This document shows positions 58,713 to 64,000 of a stretch of DNA of 64,000 nucleotides, in pieces (the first letter of the stretch is position 1; each line of letters begins with the position of its first letter). The translations under genes were made by a program, and so were the position numbers. The notes beneath the pieces are model-generated. The model was not told where the DNA came from. It saw only the letters and a list, made by a program, of their open reading frames with translations, and did no database searches. Source of the stretch: Symsagittifera roscoffensis (lineage: Eukaryota > Xenacoelomorpha > Acoela > Convolutidae); assembly GCF_963678635.1 (NCBI RefSeq), contig NC_087062.1:20511789-20575788 (forward strand), given 5' to 3'.

Positions 58713-60645
58713 GATAAGAGACCTGAGACACACTCTTATCCAAAATCTCTTACAACAAAATCGCTTTGGAACGGGAGAAGATGAGACTATCGAAAGAGAA
58801 GAAGATGTTAGACGACATGTTGGAGGCATGCCCCTGTTAACCGATCTGAGCTTGGCTATCAGAACCGATCCCTTAGCACTGATCTGAGGAGTCACGGAGT
58901 TTGTGACAGTGATATATGGACCAGCAGTCACGTTCGCGTTCCCTGACGTTAAGGTGGAGGCGTATAGGAGGTCGGTGCTGCACCTGAACCTCATATCAGC
59001 AGTGGACGGTAGTGCACTGAACTGGTGTGAGCAGCACACTATGCGGGAGCTCATGAGTGAAGATATGTTATTTGCGAAAATATCAGAGCCAGAGATGACA
59101 GTCATCTATTTTGACGATCACTTCCGTGATTGCATGGGAGAAGTAGAAAGAGGACACATCGAGGTGTTTCCGAAGCTTTGGAATCTGAGACCCTTTGATA
59201 AAACGAATGGTGAGATAACCAGAGTGCCTCGTCTCACTGCAGCATATCATAAAGTGAGAGAAGAGACGAAAGACTGGGGTGATTACGAGAAGCTGCCGGA
59301 GGCAATCCCTGAATTCCCTCTGATAAGAAGGATGTTGCTCGGAGCAGTCTCCGTGGTACAAACTCCTAGGTTGAGAGCATTCGAAACCAATGAAATGAGA
59401 ATAGGGAATTTCGTAGCAACGATAGATACATACTTTGTAGGGAGAAATGCCGCCGTGTTACAGTACACACGATTTGCCTATACGGATCAAGCGACGAGAA
59501 GGCGAATAAGCAACGCCGCGACTCCCAAGCCTGGAAGATTTGACGAGGAATGGGCGGGATTGGGCTTAACGCCTATGAAAATGAGAGGCAGGACCGAACT
59601 GCCTGAGGCCTTTTTGATCCTGACTAGTGTGAAGCCGGAGTTGACGGGAGTAGGAACGCTGCGAACGAGAACCTTCCTAGCACCCTTCGGCTGCGAGGAA
59701 ATCAGAGTGGTCCATGGAGAAGAGGAAGATAGATCGGCCGGTACATTGATCATACCGAAGTATCTGGAAGGAACCGACTATGATAAGCAAGGACCCTCGA
59801 GCTCAAAGAAGGATATGTCGGAAGGAGATGACGGACAGGGAGGAAGCCATCAAACCGAAGAACCCATGCAACAAGATGCAAGTCAAGCTGGTAGGAAAGA
59901 CGACAGGGCATCGACAGGAGGAGTGTCCAGCCTGGATTTCAATATCTTCAGTGATCTTGAGAACAACGCGGATACGTTAGAGACGACTGAGCCAGCGGAT
60001 GAAGGCATTTCGACACTGGAGCCTCCGTCAGCCTTTATGGAAATGAAACGGGATTTGCCGGAGAGCAGCTCTCCTGGCAATTCAAGAAATAACGAACCAA
60101 GAATCCTCATGGAATCGCCTAGAAGAAGAAGAATAGAGGGCTCAGCCAGAGTACCTTTCTTGGGAACCTTGCCCGAAGAAGAATGGGAAATACATCACCG
60201 AGACCATGAAAGTAGGACGGGATGCAGATTGGACAGAATGGCGTTCATGGAAGAAATCTGGACAGTGGTTCAGAGCTATGGGACCCAGTCCATTCTGAAA
60301 ACAGGTCTCAACCGACCCTTGATGCGGGAAGTCCTTGACAAGCTTGATGAGTGTGAAGGGAGATTGAGTGAGTTGTTGATTGACTCAGCCACTGATGAAA
60401 GTGAAGCGAATTCTCCCATCAAGATGACACCGCAGGACGATAAAGAAGAGGTAGTGTATCTGTCAAGAACCAGGAGAGGAACGATGCGATCGAAATTGGT
60501 GATTGATAAGATCAACGCGATGAAAATGAAGAGTGATGCCGAGGAGAGTAGGAAAGACGAAGGTGGATTCGGAGATAACGATGAAAGCTGTCAATTCAGC
60601 GAAAAGGAAACGAGTCGAAGAGGTCATGGATTTGGGACAAGGTGA
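58669..60645 (+). pseudogene. Giant polyprotein, part B
   Basis: After a frameshift near 58700 a 580-codon frame is open (with a stop at about 58885). It has a folded part (MTVIYGPAVTFAFPDVKVEA to about 59760) conserved in the minus copy (39868-39458), with LRAFETNEMRI and RRRISNAATPKPGRF. Then come an acidic, Ser/Gln-rich disordered part (59800-60100) and a helical part (EVLDKLDECEGRLSELL). I recognise no family. A frameshift near 60530-60645 leads into part C. Confidence 0.6.
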
Positions 60646-61967
60646 TTATCAATTGCCTGGCACAGATAAAATGTTGACTGATATAACGATGGTGCCACCC
60701 ATTCTCATGGCGGGAATAAAGCCAACAGGTTATAAATCCAAAAGGAGACAAAAGGAGTGACCGCACTCTAACTGGAGCAACCTTAGAAATGGAAATACTC
60801 AGCCAATGTGGAGAGAGCACAATGAAAGACTTTAAGCCATATCCCATGAATCACGGAAAGGGAAGTGTCGCAGGACAACTAGTACCAGTAGAGTATAACC
60901 GACTGACAGTATCGGAGGCTGTGTCGATAGATGAACCCGCCGGTGGATACATGGAGATGTTGGAGTACCGAAACTCGGCTAGAGGGTATGTGATAGCTCT
61001 GGAAGACAAGAGTGCCATGGAGGGTTATCTGGAGACAATGTTGCAAGGCACCATCCTCAAGCAGAAGGCGTACGGGACTTTAGCGTCGTCTGAGATACAG
61101 GCAGAAACGATGGATCAGTTGGTGAGCCTTCCATGGAAAGCAGTGGTGTTACGGTACTTCGAGAAAGAGATAGGGACTGCGCCAAGAATACACGCTCTCA
61201 TGGCAGTACCTTACGTAAGAACAGAGTTACAACTGAGGTTTTTCTGGTGCATGATGGGACTGACTCGCGAAGAATATGATTCAGAAGAAAGGAAGAGGTC
61301 AAAAGAAGAGAAGGTTTTCCTTATGACGAACCTGAGGGATCTGATAATCCAAGAGGGAGCAGCAGTAGCGTGTGCGAAGCGGAGAGACGCTCTCTGTTTC
61401 ATTAGATTCATGATTTCAGTACCTGTATTGAAGACTTGTGTTAAGATGCTGAGGGAAGGCGATGAGCGAGCGAAAGCCTTACTCTTGCTAGCACTGCTGG
61501 ATATGCAGCAAAGCAAACCGATGAGGGTGAATATGACGGATTCCGAGGAGTTAGAGCCCATGAGAAAGATAGACGAAATCAGGATATTCTCAAACAAGGA
61601 GCTGAGACTCACTAAAGAATTACTGAGAACGAGCTTGATGGCAGTGTGGGAATTGATGAGGCCATCATGGTGCCCTAGTCCCAACGCTGACTCGATATTA
61701 CGGGCGACACAAGACGTGCAGAGGGAGCTGAACGCAGATTGTAACCTGCGTGACCTGAACATCATATATAATGTGATGATAACAGCCTCTAGGAGCAACG
61801 GTGAAGATAAAGTGGAGTTGCCTGGCTGGGGACCAGAAGGCTGGGTCAAACCTGGTAGCTGTCTGGCGGAAGTCTGTGGACTGCAAGGTCACGTTTGTGG
61901 AGGTTTGGACTGTGTGAAGACCCTAGAGAAACAACACAAGCAATTGACGGTATTGTTATTCATTTAA
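60533..61967 (+). pseudogene. Giant polyprotein, part C, truncated
   Basis: Contains VNSAKRKRVEE (basic, NLS-like) and a 392-codon frame from 60789 with PRIHALMAVPYVRTELQL and RKRSKEEKVFLMTNLRDL, all matching the minus copy. Cys-containing VCGLQGHVCGGLDCVK lies near the end. Homology stops at about 61949 in KQHKQLT; the last few codons belong to foreign sequence. In the minus copy the protein continues about 350 residues to a transmembrane segment, so an envelope-like or membrane-linked role is conceivable but unproven. Confidence 0.65.
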
Positions 61968-62113
61968 AAAAAAAACTAAATTACAAAAGGGGCCCTTCTG
62001 TTTAGTTACGGTGAGTGCACAAGCTGGACAGGGCCATACCAGCGATATAAAAATGCATATATATCAGCAATGAAGTCATAAATCAGCATTAAATGCATCG
62101 TCATAATGTTAAT
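61950..62113. other. Junction and 3' region of the minus-strand RT element
   Basis: Contains an A10 run (about 61967-61977) just right of the breakpoint, then AT-rich DNA up to the end of the minus-strand coding region. The A run is on the wrong strand to be a poly(A) tail of that element. Confidence 0.45.
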
Positions 62114-63650
62114 TTATCTTAGCCGTCCTTCCTCTATAATAGCGCTTATGGAGTTGTCGATAAATTGAACTTTGCGTAGCGATCTGCACGCCCTTATACA
62201 AAGTATAGAGCTCCTCAGGAGCGCGAAGCTTATTTTAGTTCTTATGTAGTTTATAGATTCTGGATAGCTTTCTTGTCTTTTTTCACTTAATTTTTCGGCC
62301 AATCGCTGCATCGTCCGCGTGGCTGTTGGAGCAGCGCCACCGGTGCATCCAAAAATTAGCGGGCAGAAGCTACTCTGCTCTACGTTTAAAATTCTTTGCT
62401 GATATTTGGAGTTCTTAAGCGTTTCGTGGTATTTGTATGCATCCTTCTGCAGTTTTCGCGATGTTTTGGCATGGGGGTTGAAAATTTTCACATCAAAGAA
62501 AGCGCGGCTGAATCGTGAATCCCAGAGTCCGTTTGCCTTAATGTCAAGTCGTGCCTCATCTTCAGTTGTAGTTGAATTGTTGACAAAGCTTTTGCCTTGC
62601 AACGGCTGAAATTTCGGCTCAATCTCGACGTCATGGCAAACCTCGTTCATGAGGTTGGCGAATGTGTCTCTGATTTCATTGTGTCTTATGTGTGTGTAAC
62701 CACCCTTTGCACAGTGAAGCGCATGTGTCAAGTTAAAATCAGCACCACATGCACATGTGAGTGGGGTTTTGGTTGGTTCCCATCCGTATCTTAAGTAAAT
62801 ACCATCTCTGAACTCTGATTTATTCAGGTTGAAGTTGTATCTGCTCAGTGGTAGAGCATTGAGCCAGTTAGAGGCTCCCTTTTCAGAGGCCAGGTCGATT
62901 GCGTATTTATCTGTTTCATTTAAGGAGTTAATGAGGTTTGTCTTTTTTCAATTTGTTCTATCAGTTTTCAGTTTTTTGATTTTCGTACATATTTTTTCTT
63001 GCTGTGTTACTGCTGTAATAGGATCTTGAGATTCCAGTACCAGTGATGTTTCCTTAGACCATTCTAGGTAGCTTTCATGATCGGATGGCAGCTTGATGTT
63101 AAGTCCGCCCATTTTAAGGGGTAAGGAAGATATCTCACGGAACTGGGGGTTTGAAGTGTCTTTACCGACTAGGTTAGATAATAATTGTTCTTTGATAATA
63201 TTTTCACATATTTCTAAGTTTTCCATAGTGTTAGGCGTTGTCCTGGCAAGAAATGAAAGCTTTTCTTGAACTCCTTTAGTATAGCAGGCATAAACGTTTT
63301 GAGGGGAGGTTTTAGCAATTTTGGTTAGTTTTTTCAAAATTTTGATTTGCTCATTCTGTTGAAATTCGAGGAACTTTTTACATTCAGATTCTGTTCCTAT
63401 AACTGAACCAAGCACTCGGGCTCCTGCCTTTATAGTGATTCCTGTATTTGCGAAAATTTTCTGAGCTTCACCGAGTTTTTCATCTTTGACACTGAGTTGG
63501 CATTTGGATGCTTTCACGTGGTAGCCGAAAAATTTACCCAATGATACAATTTTATCGAGGAATGTTCGTAGATTGCTTAATTTACCGACTGCGTTTCCGT
63601 CGTCTGCGTACCATTTCTGGGTTACATCGTCTACTGATAAGAGTTTTTTT
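62114..63650 (-). pseudogene. RT element: catalytic YADD, finger and nuclease-like C-terminus
   Basis: One minus-strand frame is open from about 63650 to 62114 except for a single TGA at 62948. It includes the YADD catalytic box (near 63612-63601, WYADDGNAV), KASKCQL, a finger-like CACGADFNLTHALHC followed by GGYTHIRHNEIRD, then EARLDIKANG and FFDVKIFNPHA. The last two fit a PD-(D/E)XK restriction-like nuclease (Asp, then Asp-x-Lys), as in some non-LTR elements. I know closely similar proteins as a very common repeat type in cnidarians and other aquatic invertebrates. The exact clade is uncertain. The copy is young, as so few lesions are present. Confidence 0.7.
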
Positions 63651-64000
63651 GAGGGGTATTTTGGCTAGACCGTACATGGCCATTGCTAGTGGATCCCCCT
63701 GGGTTGTCCCTTCTTGAGAGTAGATTGTTTTTTTGTTAACGAATAGTTTAGATGGATTGGAGTAGGAGTTCTTAATCGCTGTTAAAAGGGAAGGGCAGGT
63801 ATTTTCGATGTTTTTTAATGCCAGTTTTCGGTTCAGCGAGTTGAAAACGTTTTCGGCATCTATCAGTAAAACAGCATCGTCGGAAGTTTTGCTGTATTGA
63901 TCTCTTAGCGTGTGGATTGCATATTCAATGCCACATTTTTGTCCTACGCAGAGTTGGTAGTTTGAACCGAGCGACATGAGTTCGTTTTTTAGGCATTTAG
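63582..64000 (-). pseudogene. RT element: RT motifs A and B, continues beyond the window
   Basis: The frame from 63977 carries AVLLIDAENVFNSLNR (motif A, Asp) and SQEGTTQGDPLAMAMYGL (motif B). It shifts at a T/A run near 63645-63652 into the frame with YADD. Readable sequence continues past 63977 to the window edge without a start, so the 5' part lies outside. Confidence 0.75.

Larger units (their letters stand above)
42965..61949 (+). mobile_element. Ty3/Gypsy-like LTR retroelement with macro and SGNH domains, decayed and 3' truncated
   Basis: The order is LTR-like leader, Gag, protease, RT, RNase H, linker, macro domain, then a second giant ORF with an SGNH hydrolase and a long unrecognised polyprotein. 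The RT has the YVDD motif and the protease the LDTGA motif expected of Ty3/Gypsy. No HHCC or DDE integrase was found after RNase H. Homology to the related minus copy stops inside the last ORF near 61949, so the 3' end and 3' LTR are missing. Point stops and small frameshifts occur throughout, yet long frames remain open, so the insertion is moderately old. Confidence 0.8.

Noticed and set aside
61966-61977. A10 run as the poly(A) tail of the right-end RT element
   Set aside because: That element lies on the minus strand, so its tail would read as T on the plus strand.

Overview
This is an AT-rich, repeat-dense piece of an animal nuclear genome. Exons have GT..AG introns, there are no bacterial-style operons, long (TATC)n microsatellites are present, and nearly everything else is mobile-element DNA in decay. 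The reverse-transcriptase element at the right end is of a type I associate with aquatic invertebrates, especially cnidarians. That makes a cnidarian-like host plausible but not proven. No rRNA, tRNA or CRISPR array was seen.

Region 1 (1-34.9 kb) is a mosaic of duplicated blocks. Three copies of a decayed LINE reverse-transcriptase segment (1-1195, 16756-17930, 19890-20640) sit beside copies of the end of an unusual DNA element. The best copy of that element, 3297-10660, is 7.36 kb with about 1.26-kb terminal inverted repeats. It carries two adjacent degenerate genes on the plus strand (protein 1 about 4.6-6.8 kb, protein 2 about 7.13-8.75 kb). Further, mostly minus-strand copies fill 20.7-34.9 kb, including a tandem duplication (20748-24567 and 24568-27560). 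Two traces of ordinary host genes survive: a terminal exon of a Ly6/uPAR-like GPI-anchored protein (2304-2480), and the last two exons of an unidentified gene (13498-13650 and 13888-13988). Two short non-autonomous transposons are clear: a 256-bp hAT-type element with an 8-bp target duplication, and a 200-bp element in a TTAA site.

Region 2 (34.9-42.6 kb) holds a minus-strand, 3'-half copy of a large retroelement (34920-41228). A TATC microsatellite, a 200-N assembly gap and a 23-bp minisatellite follow.

Region 3 (about 42.97-61.95 kb) is a plus-strand Ty3/Gypsy-like element. Its order is a long LTR-like leader full of a repeated 15-base motif, a TATA box, Gag with coiled coil and zinc knuckle, aspartic protease, reverse transcriptase, RNase H, an acidic linker and a macro (ADP-ribose-binding) domain in the Pol frame. 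A very long second ORF follows: an N-terminal conserved and coiled-coil part, an SGNH/GDSL hydrolase, then about 1,800 codons of unrecognised polyprotein. The related minus copy supplies the missing end, which has a transmembrane segment. I could not find an integrase. The copy is broken by stops and frameshifts, several of them TGG to TAG/TGA, and is cut off at about 61949.

Region 4 (61.95-64.0 kb) is a minus-strand reverse-transcriptase element with a YADD motif, a CCHC-type finger and a restriction-like nuclease pattern. It runs off the window.

The two systems most worth study are the macro-plus-SGNH retroelement and the long-TIR element with two unidentified proteins.
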